Source of the DNA: Thermodesulfobacteriota bacterium
GTDB taxonomy: Bacteria > Desulfobacterota > Anaeroferrophillalia > Anaeroferrophillales > Tharpellaceae
Length of the DNA: 64,000 nt
Reading direction: 5' to 3'
Assembly: GCA_024763535.1 (NCBI GenBank)
Contig: JANTFH010000007.1
Location: 1 to 64,000 of the forward strand
The notes under the pieces were generated by a model. That model ran no database searches, was not told the origin of the DNA, and saw only the letters and a list, made by a program, of their open reading frames with translations. The position numbers and the translations under genes were made by a program. Each line of letters opens with the position of its first letter. Position 1 is the first letter of the stretch. Of the stretch, positions 34,249 to 43,865 are shown piece by piece.

Positions 34249-35962
34249 CGGCCTGCAGCTCGCTGAAAAGTGACCATAGCGGTTCAAGATCATCCAGGGG
34301 AAACTCCTGAGACGTGGATGAATCTCTCAATTTAACCTCGATTATCCCCCTTTTGAAGCCCTTGCGGCCCAGCGTCAGGCGCACCGGCATACCGAGCAGA
34401 TCGGCATCTTTAAACTTAACCCCCGGACGCTCGTTACGATCATCATAGAGAACCGCAATGCCCCGCTCTAAAAACTCCTGATAAAGTTTCTCACAAAAGG
34501 CCGTTACCTCTTCCGATTTCATATCCAGATTGAGCAGAGCCGCCTTAAACGGAGCGATAGCATAAGGAAATTTGATGCCGTTCTCATCATGGTTCTGCTC
34601 AATCGCCGCCGCCACAGTACGACCGACGCCGATACCATAGCACCCCATAACCAGCTCTTTCTCTTTGCCGTCCTGATCGAGAAAGGTGGCATTCAACTTT
34701 TCACTGTACTTGGTGCCGAGCTTAAATATATGGCCGACCTCGATTCCCCGGTCGATCTGCAGGGCCGCACCGCAGCGCGGACACAACTCTCCGGCATTGA
34801 CAACAACCAGATCGGCAATCTCTTTGCTGCTGAAATCCCGCTCCCAGCAAACTCCCTTAAGGTGATAGCCGGCGCGATTGGCACCGCAGACCATAACCCC
34901 CATTTGCGGTACTTCCCGATCCACCAGAACCGGAATATCGACCCCCAGAGGCCCTAAATAACCAACCGGCAGGCCGAGTTCATCCGCGACCCGGCCCGGA
35001 GCCGGGATTTCAAGCCAATTCGCCTTAAGCTCCGCTTTCACTTTGAACTCATTCACCTCACGATCACCGGGAACGACTACCATGCAGAAACCCAGATCGC
35101 TCTCAAAAATCATGCTCTTGGCAATTTTCGCGGGACTTACCTTGAAGAAGGCGGCAACCTCATCAACACTTTGACAGTCCGGTGTGGCCACGGTTTCCGC
35201 GGCCGCTGAGTCGCTCTTAACTTCAGGCACGGCGGTTTCCACGAATTTACTTTGCGCTTTTTCAATGTTGGCCGCATAATCACATTTTTCACAGCTGGCA
35301 ATTGCATCTTCACCGGAATCGGCAAGCACCACAAACTCATGTGAAAAATTGCCGCCGATAGCTCCGGAATCGGCTTCGACGGCGCGAAAATCGAGCCCGC
35401 AGCGGGAAAAGATCCGACCGTAGGCCGCCCGCATACTCTGGTAACTTATGGTCGCCGCGGCATCGTCAACATCAAAGCTGTAACCATCCTTCATGATAAA
35501 CTCACGGCCCCGCATGAGCCCGAACCGGGGCCGGATCTCGTCGCGAAATTTGGTCTGTATCTGGTAGAGGTTAAGCGGCAGCTGCCGGTAGGAGCGAACC
35601 TCGTGGCGGATCAGATCGGTAATCACCTCTTCATGGGTCGGGCCGAAGCAGAAATCCCGCTGGTGCCGATCCTTGAACCGCAACAACTCCTTGCCGTAAA
35701 AATCCCAGCGTTCACTCTCCTGCCAGAGTTCAGCCGGCTGAACTGCCGGCAGCAAAACCTCCTGAGCCCCGGCCCGGTTCATCTCCTGGCGTACTATCTC
35801 TTCGACATTGCGCAGGGCCAGCAGCCCGAACGGGAGATAGGAGTAGATCCCGGCGGCCAGGCGCCGAATCATGCCCGCCCTGAGCATCAAACGGTGACTG
35901 GCAACCTCGGCTTCAGCCGGAACCTCTTTCAAGGTCGGCAGGTGCATCCTGGAAAAACGCAT
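34232..35962 (-). CDS. proS: Prolyl-tRNA synthetase (bacterial type with YbaK-like insertion)
   Basis: MRFSRMHLPTLKEVPAEAEVASHRLMLRAGMIRRLAAGIYSYLPFGLLAL; GPTHEEVITDL; ELVMGCYGIGVGRTVAAAIEQ. Confidence 0.97.
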   Translation of the reverse strand: MRFSRMHLPTLKEVPAEAEVASHRLMLRAGMIRRLAAGIYSYLPFGLLALRNVEEIVRQEMNRAGAQEVLLPAVQPAELWQESERWDFYGKELLRFKDRHQRDFCFGPTHEEVITDLIRHEVRSYRQLPLNLYQIQTKFRDEIRPRFGLMRGREFIMKDGYSFDVDDAAATISYQSMRAAYGRIFSRCGLDFRAVEADSGAIGGNFSHEFVVLADSGEDAIASCEKCDYAANIEKAQSKFVETAVPEVKSDSAAAETVATPDCQSVDEVAAFFKVSPAKIAKSMIFESDLGFCMVVVPGDREVNEFKVKAELKANWLEIPAPGRVADELGLPVGYLGPLGVDIPVLVDREVPQMGVMVCGANRAGYHLKGVCWERDFSSKEIADLVVVNAGELCPRCGAALQIDRGIEVGHIFKLGTKYSEKLNATFLDQDGKEKELVMGCYGIGVGRTVAAAIEQNHDENGIKFPYAIAPFKAALLNLDMKSEEVTAFCEKLYQEFLERGIAVLYDDRNERPGVKFKDADLLGMPVRLTLGRKGFKRGIIEVKLRDSSTSQEFPLDDLEPLWSLFSELQADDTRI

Positions 35963-36051
35963 AAAATCCTCTTTTTATGAAATTTTACTGAAAATTATCT
36001 TTTCGAAACAGTTAGCCGTCAAATTAAGCCCCATTACAAAATTGTTATGGC

Positions 36052-36080
36052 CTTGTAGAAATTTAGCAACATATTGTCAA
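36052..36080 (-). promoter_or_regulatory. Putative sigma70 promoter for proS
   Basis: Minus strand TTGACA, 17 bp, TACAAG; immediately downstream of the cooS terminator. Confidence 0.4.
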
Positions 36081-36084
36081 GCAT

Positions 36085-36120
36085 AAAAAAACCCCGACTC
36101 AAACGAGCCGGGGTTTTTTT
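36085..36120 (-). terminator. Rho-independent terminator downstream of cooS
   Basis: aaaaaaaccccg-actc-aaac-gag-ccggggttttttt hairpin with A/T tracts. Confidence 0.88.
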
Positions 36121-36156
36121 ACAACTACATTACTGCAAACAATTCAACTAACAGAC

Positions 36157-38127
36157 CTACAGTTCACGACGGTCGGCCATATCGAAGAGTTTACGTTCCT
36201 GCTTAACGTTGATGCCTAAGGCTTCACGTTTTTTATCAATGTGGGCAATCATCTTGGCAGCATGTTCATAAGGATCTACTGCGAAATCCCAGGAAGCGCC
36301 AACTTCTTCATTCAAACCATTGAAAAGATGCTCTTTGAACTTGGAACCTTCAGTAACCGGAAAAGCAGCACCGAATACAGTGTAAACACCTGAAGAAACA
36401 AAGTACTGACCGATGGAGATCGCTTTTTCACTCATCCACTCAGGAGCAGATCCGGCAACCGGCAAGTCAGAAATCTTATCACCCAAACCACCGGTTTTAA
36501 CCATCTCGGCACAAGCAATCAGGATCCGGCTGTTATCAACACAGGAACCAACGCTCAATACCGGCGGGATACCAACGGTTTCACAAACTTCAGCCAGACC
36601 GGCACCGGCAAATTTAGCGGCTTCCGGAACCAAAAGACCGGCTTTACCAACAGCAATCGTAGAACAACCGGTCTGGACAACGAGAACGTCGTTCTTGATC
36701 AGTTCTTTAACAACTTCAGTATGAACCCAGTCATGCTTGACCCGCGGGTTGGTACAACCGACAACCCCGGCAACCCCGCGAATGCGGCCGTTTATAATGT
36801 TGTCATTCAGCGGCACATAAGAGCCACGGAAGGAACCACCGAGATTATAGATAATGTTCTCATGGCTAAATCCATGGATACCGATATGTTTGTTCTGCGG
36901 AATCTCGATCGGTTTAGTACGATTTTTGAAACGCTCGATCGCCAGTTCGACAACTTTGTCAACACATTCGCGCGGATTGGTTTCATCCAGCTGAATGTGG
37001 GTGGCGCCTTCAATGTGAGCGCGATAGTTGGTCGTAATGAAAGGCGTACCGTAACATTCGGCAACCGGGGAGAGACCCTGTTTAATACACTGAACGTCAA
37101 CCGCCATGGCATCAACCGCACCGGTTACGAGCAGAGCTTCCGTTGACATGAAGTTACCGGCATGAGGTACACCGTGACGCGCCAGAACCTCAGCCCCGGA
37201 GCAACACATACCGGCCAGGTTCAGACCTTCAGCACCGGCGGCTTTGGCTTTTTCAATCATCTTCGGATCGTTGACCGAATCGATCATCGCTTCAAACATG
37301 ATCGGCTCATGACCGTTGATGACAACGTTAACCTGCTTCTCTTCCAGACAGCCCATATCCACATAAGCAGCGATCGGCTGCGGAGTATTGAAAAGGATAT
37401 CGGAAATCTCGGTGGCAACCATGGAGCCGCCCCAACCATCGGAAAGCGCCGTACGCTGGAACTGACGGGCGATATTAACATATTCCTGGTCAACCCCGAT
37501 ATGCGTACGATGCATCATCTCCATCAACTCACGCATCGCGCCGCGGGGAACGATACCAAGCTCACGCCAGCGCTCCAGAGTTTTCTCCGGAACCCGTTTG
37601 GCAAAAGGAATTTCACCTTCAACCTGGGTGTAGGTTTTTTCCAGCTCTTCAGCCAGTTCGGAAGCCAGTTCCAGGATATCACGATCTTTAACTTCACCAT
37701 CAACTTCAACCGTGGTCGAGATATCGAGATAGCCGCAAACCTCTTTCAGTTTCTTTTCATCTTTGATCCGGAAACCATCAACCTTGCCGTGCGCAACTTC
37801 CTTGAAGCAGTCAAGCATTCCCATACCGTGATCGGTATGAGCGGCGGCCCCGGCAACCACCATACGGGCAAAGTTACGGGCGCCGATAGTATCGATTGTC
37901 GCTCCACATACGCCCTGTTTGGCATACGGATCTTTGGGACTCAGACGACAGGGACCCATCGAACAGTTTTTACAACAGGCGGAAACCGCACCGATCGGGC
38001 ATACGGACATATCGTTGGCGCGATCAAACGCAATCTTGACACCGTCTCTTTTCGCTTTTTCCAGCATCTGAATGGTGCTGGGGCAGATTGAAGCTGCCTG
38101 AATATCTAACACTTTTTCCTTGGCCAT
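36157..38127 (-). CDS. cooS: Anaerobic Ni-containing carbon monoxide dehydrogenase catalytic subunit
   Basis: CPIGAVSACCKNCSMGPCRL; NGHEPIMFEAM; GMCCSGAEVLARHG; GVVGCTNPRVKHD; VVQTGCSTIAVGKAG; SVGSCVDNSRIL. Confidence 0.96.
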   Translation of the reverse strand: MAKEKVLDIQAASICPSTIQMLEKAKRDGVKIAFDRANDMSVCPIGAVSACCKNCSMGPCRLSPKDPYAKQGVCGATIDTIGARNFARMVVAGAAAHTDHGMGMLDCFKEVAHGKVDGFRIKDEKKLKEVCGYLDISTTVEVDGEVKDRDILELASELAEELEKTYTQVEGEIPFAKRVPEKTLERWRELGIVPRGAMRELMEMMHRTHIGVDQEYVNIARQFQRTALSDGWGGSMVATEISDILFNTPQPIAAYVDMGCLEEKQVNVVINGHEPIMFEAMIDSVNDPKMIEKAKAAGAEGLNLAGMCCSGAEVLARHGVPHAGNFMSTEALLVTGAVDAMAVDVQCIKQGLSPVAECYGTPFITTNYRAHIEGATHIQLDETNPRECVDKVVELAIERFKNRTKPIEIPQNKHIGIHGFSHENIIYNLGGSFRGSYVPLNDNIINGRIRGVAGVVGCTNPRVKHDWVHTEVVKELIKNDVLVVQTGCSTIAVGKAGLLVPEAAKFAGAGLAEVCETVGIPPVLSVGSCVDNSRILIACAEMVKTGGLGDKISDLPVAGSAPEWMSEKAISIGQYFVSSGVYTVFGAAFPVTEGSKFKEHLFNGLNEEVGASWDFAVDPYEHAAKMIAHIDKKREALGINVKQERKLFDMADRREL

Positions 38128-38327
38128 GGTTACTACCTCCTATGATAGCGTTAAATTGGCATTAAAGAACTTTTAATTTTCACCTAAAGTTTGCAAAACA
38201 TAAATAGATGTAGATGAACACCTCCAATCTGCCGGCGCTCAACGCGGGCATAAATAAGCAATGAGCGTGCCATACCTAAGTGACCCTCATCAATAACCCC
38301 CGACTAAAAATTACACTCGGAGCATAT

Positions 38328-38361
38328 GCGAATTTTTTTCGTATATACGAAATTTTTTCGC
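38328..38361. promoter_or_regulatory. Nested palindrome upstream of cooS, candidate operator
   Basis: GCGAA-tttt-TTTCGTATATACGAAA-tttt-TTCGC; 16-bp perfect palindrome with concentric 5-bp outer arms. Confidence 0.5.
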
Positions 38362-38408
38362 GATTTTTTTTCGGGATTTAATAACGCAATCGATATTTAA
38401 TCACATTG

Positions 38409-38858
38409 TCAAAAACGCTTTTCACTGTCCAGCAGGATGGTTACCGGGCCGTCATTAATCAATTCAACCTCCATCGCCTCCCGGAAACGACCGCCGCCGA
38501 CTTCAAGCCCGGCGCCCTCAAGTTTCCGCATAACCTCCTCATAAAGAGTGCGTCCGATCTCAGGCGGTGCCGCCCCGGCAAAGGAGGGGCGATTACCTTT
38601 ACGGGCGTCACCATACAAGGTAAACTGCGGCACCACCAGCACCGCCCCGGAAACCTCATGCAGACTTAAGCGCATGCGTTCGTCCTGATCATAAAAAATA
38701 CGCAGACCGCTGATCTTGCGAACCATATAATCGACATCGGCCTGATCATCGTCCGCCCCGACCCCGAGCAGCACCAGAAAGCCTGGGCCAATGGCCGAGA
38801 TCTCCCGGCCCGCCACCCGGACCGCTGCCGACTGAACCCGCTGCACCACCGCTCTCAT
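38409..38858 (-). CDS. dtd: D-aminoacyl-tRNA deacylase
   Basis: MRAVVQRVQSAAVRVAGREISAIGPGFLVLLGV; VVPQFTLYGDARKGNRPSF; NDGPVTILLDS. Confidence 0.96.
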   Translation of the reverse strand: MRAVVQRVQSAAVRVAGREISAIGPGFLVLLGVGADDDQADVDYMVRKISGLRIFYDQDERMRLSLHEVSGAVLVVPQFTLYGDARKGNRPSFAGAAPPEIGRTLYEEVMRKLEGAGLEVGGGRFREAMEVELINDGPVTILLDSEKRF

Positions 38859-39068
38859 AAACAGATCTCCTTCAATAATATGCTCATCCGTCCGGAACCG
38901 GACATCGACCGAATCAGTTTCCGCAAGGCTGCGATATAAGCAAAAAAACCTTCCCCAACGCAAAAGCCGGAAACCTCCAAGAAAGTCCATACGGCTTGAC
39001 TTACCGCCGATTTTCGACTAATCAGGGATTGCGTCAAGTGAACCTATCCTCAGGGAACTTAGCTTACA

Positions 39069-39353
39069 ATGGACAACCTCAACAACGAAAGCTCCTCTCC
39101 GCCGATTCAGACCGAGACCATGGCGCAACTGCTGCTCAACCAGAGACACTGGCGGGAAGCGATCGATATTTACCATATGCTGGGGCAACAGAACCCGGAA
39201 AAAGCCGCAGAATACCAGAAAAAAATCATTGAGATCAAGGAATATTTCAAACCGCAGCTCAGCCCCGAATCGAGCCGGAAGATTGAGCAGACTAAAGACC
39301 AGATTGATCACCTGAAAAAAATGCTGCGGATGGTCAGAAGCCAACGAGATTGA
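39069..39353 (+). CDS. Hypothetical protein, helical/TPR-like, upstream of aroQ
   Basis: 94-aa ORF ending just before aroQ, same strand; MAQLLLNQRHWREAIDIYHMLGQQNPEKAAEYQKKI. Confidence 0.7.
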   Translation: MDNLNNESSSPPIQTETMAQLLLNQRHWREAIDIYHMLGQQNPEKAAEYQKKIIEIKEYFKPQLSPESSRKIEQTKDQIDHLKKMLRMVRSQRD

Positions 39354-39366
39354 AGGTAAAAGAATC

Positions 39367-39804
39367 ATGAAAATACTTATCATCCACGGCCCCAATTTAA
39401 ACCTTTTGGGCCTGCGCGAACCCGACATCTACGGCAATGAGAGCCTGAATGATATCAATCTTAAAATCCGGGCCCGGGCCGAACAGCTTAAACTCGAGCC
39501 GGTCTGTCGGCAGAGCAATCATGAAGGGGTGATTATCGACTGGCTGCAGGCGGCCGCGACGGAAAAATTTTCCGCTATTGTCATAAATCCGGCCGCCTTT
39601 ACCCATACCAGCGTGGCGATTCGGGATGCGATCGCCGCTATTTCTCTGCCGGTTATCGAGGTTCATCTGAGCAATATCTATAAGCGGGAAGAGTTCCGAC
39701 AAAAATCCCTGACCGCGCCAGCCTGCCAGGGCTCAATCAGCGGTTTCGGCAGCAATTCATATCTGCTTGCGCTTGAGGCCTGCAAACTGCAGACAAACCC
39801 TTAA
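39367..39804 (+). CDS. aroQ: Type II 3-dehydroquinate dehydratase
   Basis: MKILIIHGPNLNLLGLREPDIYG; QSNHEGVIIDWLQ; INPAAFTHTSVAIRDA. Confidence 0.96.
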   Translation: MKILIIHGPNLNLLGLREPDIYGNESLNDINLKIRARAEQLKLEPVCRQSNHEGVIIDWLQAAATEKFSAIVINPAAFTHTSVAIRDAIAAISLPVIEVHLSNIYKREEFRQKSLTAPACQGSISGFGSNSYLLALEACKLQTNP

Positions 39805-39820
39805 ACCCGGAACAGAATCC

Positions 39821-40909
39821 ATGAGCCCCCATCTGCAACGCCTGGAAAAACTCCGCCTCCTGCTCTCTGCGGCCGAGTGCGACGCCTTTCTCATCAATCA
39901 TCCGGCGAATCTGAACTATTACACCGGTTACAGCGGCGACAGCGCATATCTGCTGATCAGTGCTGAAAAAAACCAATTTTTTACGGACGGACGCTACACT
40001 ACTCAGGCTCTGGCTGAGATTCCCGGCACCATCGACCTGATACAGATTACTAAATTTCAAGATCTCTGCCATCATATCAGAGATGATCGCTCTATCAAAC
40101 AGCTGGGAATCGATGAAAATCAGCTCAGTGCCGGCAGCTGGTTCAAGCTGGAAGAGGAGATCGCGCCCGGCAAACTCAAGGCCGCCGCAGCTCATCTTTC
40201 CCGACCCCGGCTGCATAAAGATAAGTCGGAGCTGAAACTTTTACGACAGGCGGTCGAGATTGCGGAAAACGCCCTGCATAGCAGCCTGAAGCTGCTCCAG
40301 GCCGGCACCCGAGAGAGTGATCTGGCGGCGGAGATCGAATATCAGATTCGTTTAGGCGGCGGTCAACGGGCGGCGTTTCCTCTGATTGTCGCCAGCGGCC
40401 CCCGTTCGGCTCTGCCCCACGGAGTCGCCTCCGACCGGCTGATCAACCACGGCGATATAGTCACCATCGATTTTGGAGCCTGTTACCAAGGCTACCACAG
40501 TGACCAGACCTGCACTTTTTTTCTGAAGGAGCCGGAAAGCGCCAAGCAAAAGGCATATACTACCATTTACCAGGCCCAGCAACTCGGCTTTGCCGCCCTT
40601 ACCGAAAAGATTACCGGCCCGGAGCTTGACCGGGTTGTCCGGGAGTACATTACCGGAGCCGGAATGGGCCGGGAATTTTCGCACGGCACCGGACACGGTA
40701 TCGGTCTGGAGATTCATGAAGCGCCCTCAATCTCACAACATTCGCAGGCCGGAGAACTGGAGGAAGATATGGTCTTCACCATCGAGCCGGGCTGCTATTT
40801 CCCCAACCGCTGGGGTATCAGAATAGAGGATACCGTTCACTTGACCGCTCATGGAGCAAAAAAACTGACCACCATTGACAAACGCCTTGAAAATATGATT
40901 GTCGGCTGA
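39821..40909 (+). CDS. M24 family Xaa-Pro aminopeptidase
   Basis: VTIDFGACYQGYHSDQTCTF; FSHGTGHGIGLEIHEAP; EEDMVFTIEPGCYFPNRWGIRIEDTVHLT. Confidence 0.94.
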   Translation: MSPHLQRLEKLRLLLSAAECDAFLINHPANLNYYTGYSGDSAYLLISAEKNQFFTDGRYTTQALAEIPGTIDLIQITKFQDLCHHIRDDRSIKQLGIDENQLSAGSWFKLEEEIAPGKLKAAAAHLSRPRLHKDKSELKLLRQAVEIAENALHSSLKLLQAGTRESDLAAEIEYQIRLGGGQRAAFPLIVASGPRSALPHGVASDRLINHGDIVTIDFGACYQGYHSDQTCTFFLKEPESAKQKAYTTIYQAQQLGFAALTEKITGPELDRVVREYITGAGMGREFSHGTGHGIGLEIHEAPSISQHSQAGELEEDMVFTIEPGCYFPNRWGIRIEDTVHLTAHGAKKLTTIDKRLENMIVG

Positions 40910-40993
40910 CGTGACCCCTGAAATTTGATAGTTATAACGAAATATAACGAAGCTAAAAACAACCCTTAGAATCTAAAACGAAAGGAAAACAGC

Positions 40994-41554
40994 ATGTACT
41001 CAACCCCAGATTTTCGCCGCGGCCTCAAGATTGAAATTAACGATGAGCCTTTTACAATTGTCAGTTTCCAGCATGTCAAACCGGGTAAAGGCGGCGCCTT
41101 CGTCAGAACCAAATTAAAAAACCTGCTGAACGGCAATGTCGTTGACCGCACCTTCCGCTCCGGCGAGAAGGTCGGCAAGCCCGATATTGAAGAGAAAGAG
41201 ATGCAGTATCTCTATACCGACGGCGATTTTCATTTCATGGACAACGAGACCTACGAACAGACGGCTCTGGGCGCCGATCTCGTCGGCAATGACAAGGATT
41301 TTCTCCAGGAAAACAGCCAGGTTACGGTTCTATTCTACAAAGGCCGGGTCGTAAACCTCGAGCTGCCGACCTTCGTTATCCTCGAGGTCACCGAAGCCGA
41401 ACCGGGCCTCAAAGGCGATACCGCCAGCAGTGTTACCAAACCGGTTACCGTCGAAACCGGTGCCCGGATCAATGTCCCCCTCTTTATCAATCCCGGCGAC
41501 CGCTTAAAGATCGATACCCGCACCGGTGAATACATGGAACGAGTCAAATCCTAA
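40994..41554 (+). CDS. efp: Elongation factor P
   Basis: [52 protein letters not shown]. Confidence 0.97.
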   Translation: MYSTPDFRRGLKIEINDEPFTIVSFQHVKPGKGGAFVRTKLKNLLNGNVVDRTFRSGEKVGKPDIEEKEMQYLYTDGDFHFMDNETYEQTALGADLVGNDKDFLQENSQVTVLFYKGRVVNLELPTFVILEVTEAEPGLKGDTASSVTKPVTVETGARINVPLFINPGDRLKIDTRTGEYMERVKS

Positions 41555-41555
41555 A

Positions 41556-42263
41556 ATGGGCATTGCGAAAAAGAATTTCATCATCACCGTAGACGGGCCT
41601 TCGGGGGCCGGCAAAAGTACGATCAGCAAAAAAATCGCGGCCCGGCTCAAGCTTATCTATATCGATACCGGAGCCATGTACCGGGCCGTTGCCTGGGCGG
41701 CCCGGGAGCAGGGAGTTGAGCTTGCGGATACGTCCGCCCTGGAACAGCTGCTGCAAAATATCAAGATAAGATTTCAGGCCGCGGGTGAGAAAAACCTGGT
41801 ATTTTGTAACCATCAGGAGATCACGACCGCCATCAGAACTCCGCAGATGGACAAGCTCGCATCGGCCGTATCCGCGATTCCGATCGTCCGCAAAGCCCTT
41901 TTACCCCTGCAGAGGGAAGTAGCTAAAGGATGTTCCGCCATTATCGACGGCCGCGATGCCGGCACCGTCATCTTCCCTCAAGCCGATCTTAAGATCTACC
42001 TTGATGCCGATATCTCCGCCCGGGCCCGGCGGCGCCTTAAGGATCAGAGCGAATCTAGGGCGATCGATCTTAAGAGTGTAACTCAGGCCATCGCCGACCG
42101 GGATGCGGCCGACAGCTCCCGCTCCCACGCGCCCCTGCGCATGGCCGATGATGCCATTCTTATCGACTCTACCGAACTCACCATTGATGAAGTCTGCGAG
42201 AAAATCATGGAGCTTGTCCGCACCCGTTTTGAGATTTGTTCCGACGAGGCCGATAATGAGTGA
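41556..42263 (+). CDS. cmk: Cytidylate kinase
   Basis: ITVDGPSGAGKSTISKKIAARLKLIYIDTGAMYRAVAW; IIDGRDAGTVIFPQADLKIYLDA. Confidence 0.95.
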   Translation: MGIAKKNFIITVDGPSGAGKSTISKKIAARLKLIYIDTGAMYRAVAWAAREQGVELADTSALEQLLQNIKIRFQAAGEKNLVFCNHQEITTAIRTPQMDKLASAVSAIPIVRKALLPLQREVAKGCSAIIDGRDAGTVIFPQADLKIYLDADISARARRRLKDQSESRAIDLKSVTQAIADRDAADSSRSHAPLRMADDAILIDSTELTIDEVCEKIMELVRTRFEICSDEADNE

Positions 42264-43140
42264 ATCACCCCGGATCAAGGTTGCCGATACCGCCGGATTC
42301 TGTTTCGGCGTCAGACGGGCGGTCAAACTGGCCAATGAAGCCCCGGAGAAATATCCGGATAAGAAGATTTCTACCCTGGGACCGATTATTCATAATCCCC
42401 AGGTAGTGGAACAGCTATCCAGACTCGGGGTTGAGCCTGCCGACTTAAACCGTGACCCGGAACCCGGGGTCGTAATTATCAGATCACACGGTATCACCCG
42501 GAAGCTGGCGGAAGAGCTAAAAGAGCGCCCGGACCTGACCCTGATTGATGCCACCTGCCCCTTTGTCCGCCGGGCCCAGGAGATTGTCGCCAAGATGAGT
42601 TCGGCCGGTTATCAGGTTATCATTATCGGCGAACCGGATCACCCCGAGGTCGCCGGCCTCATCAGCTATGGAGAGCCGCAGAATACCCGGGTTGTAACCT
42701 CCCTTAACGATATCCCGGACACTTTTTTTAACAATCGACGGCCCTCACGCATCGCTCTGCTGGCCCAGACCACACAGTCGCAACAGCTCTACAACGAGAT
42801 CGCGGCAGCTCTTTTGACCATCAAGGGTGAGTTACGCTGTTTCAATACCATCTGCAATGCCACCAGTGACCGCCAGAGCGAGGCCTTGCAACTGGCGAAA
42901 GAGTGTGACTGCATGCTGATTATCGGCGGCCGCAACAGTGCCAACACCAATCGCCTGCATGAACTCAGCCTGGAGAAACAGCCCAACTCATATCATGTTG
43001 AAACGGCAGAGGATCTCCACCCCGAATGGTTCTCACAGAAAAAGAGCATCGGCATCAGTGCCGGGGCCTCGACCCCGCAATGGCTGATTGATGAAATCGT
43101 CGCCCGGATTATAGAGATTACCGGGATCTCGAAGAGTTAA
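42256..43140 (+). CDS. ispH: 4-hydroxy-3-methylbut-2-enyl diphosphate reductase
   Basis: VADTAGFCFGVRRAVKLA; IIRSHGITRKL; DATCPFVRRAQEI; FNTICNATSDRQSEAL. Confidence 0.97.
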   Translation: MSESPRIKVADTAGFCFGVRRAVKLANEAPEKYPDKKISTLGPIIHNPQVVEQLSRLGVEPADLNRDPEPGVVIIRSHGITRKLAEELKERPDLTLIDATCPFVRRAQEIVAKMSSAGYQVIIIGEPDHPEVAGLISYGEPQNTRVVTSLNDIPDTFFNNRRPSRIALLAQTTQSQQLYNEIAAALLTIKGELRCFNTICNATSDRQSEALQLAKECDCMLIIGGRNSANTNRLHELSLEKQPNSYHVETAEDLHPEWFSQKKSIGISAGASTPQWLIDEIVARIIEITGISKS

Positions 43141-43201
43141 ACTTTTTTTGGCAAACTGGAAGATAACCGATAAGGATGTAGAATTGTCGGCTGAAAACAA
43201 C

Positions 43202-43234
43202 AGTGGCGGATCCGGCTCAGCCGGACCCGCCACT
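43202..43234. other. Strong GC-rich hairpin between convergent ispH and 43285-43728 gene
   Basis: agtggcgg-a-tccgg-ctcag-ccgga-c-ccgccact; no obvious U tract next to it. Confidence 0.6.
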
Positions 43235-43284
43235 ATCGTAAAAAGGGGGGGAGGAGAAAAGGAGTAAGAGAAAAGCTACTCCTG

Positions 43285-43728
43285 CTAAGCCGAAGCCTGG
43301 GCTTTACGCCAGCCGGCTTCGGTAAAAGCCTTCATTCGATCGATACTCCAGCTTTTCATAGTTTCAATATATTTTCTCTTGTCAACCTTGGCCAGAGCCA
43401 CAATGTCCTGACGTTCGCGGATACTCTCAGCCATATCGGTCGGAGACATCCCCTGCCAGGTTGAATAGCGGTTGTCGAAGATAAATTCCGGAGTTACCAG
43501 CTCTTTTTCAATACCGTGCTTACCTAAAAGATAGACGGCCAGTTCCATATCATAATCGATAATCCAGCCATTATCAGCCAGCATGGTTGAAGCATCAAAT
43601 TCAGGTTTATCCTGACACTCCGGGCAGTAGACCTTATTGATCACTGTCGCCGGAAGAATATTATCCAGATTACTGAACTGAGCATCCTGATGACCACCCT
43701 GACAACGAAATTTAATTTCTACGCACAT
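43285..43728 (-). CDS. Conserved-looking hypothetical protein with CPEC Zn-knuckle-like motif
   Basis: MCVEIKFRCQGG...VYCPECQDKPEFD; own promoter-like sequence upstream. Confidence 0.7.
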   Translation of the reverse strand: MCVEIKFRCQGGHQDAQFSNLDNILPATVINKVYCPECQDKPEFDASTMLADNGWIIDYDMELAVYLLGKHGIEKELVTPEFIFDNRYSTWQGMSPTDMAESIRERQDIVALAKVDKRKYIETMKSWSIDRMKAFTEAGWRKAQASA

Positions 43729-43785
43729 GACAAAACTCCTCTTAAAAAATAAAGTTAAAGATGATTAACTGTATGCTTTTCATCC

Positions 43786-43814
43786 TATTTAACAGACAAA
43801 GCCGCTCTTGTCAA
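43786..43814 (-). promoter_or_regulatory. Putative sigma70 promoter for the 43285-43728 gene
   Basis: Minus strand TTGACA - 17 bp - TAAATA. Confidence 0.55.
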
Positions 43815-43865
43815 GCATAAAAACAGCTTTTTCTTAAAAAAAATAAAAAAGTTTTCTTTACGCTT

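Noticed and set aside
37162-38091. 309-aa plus-strand ORF
   Set aside because: Antisense to cooS, whose catalytic motifs are intact
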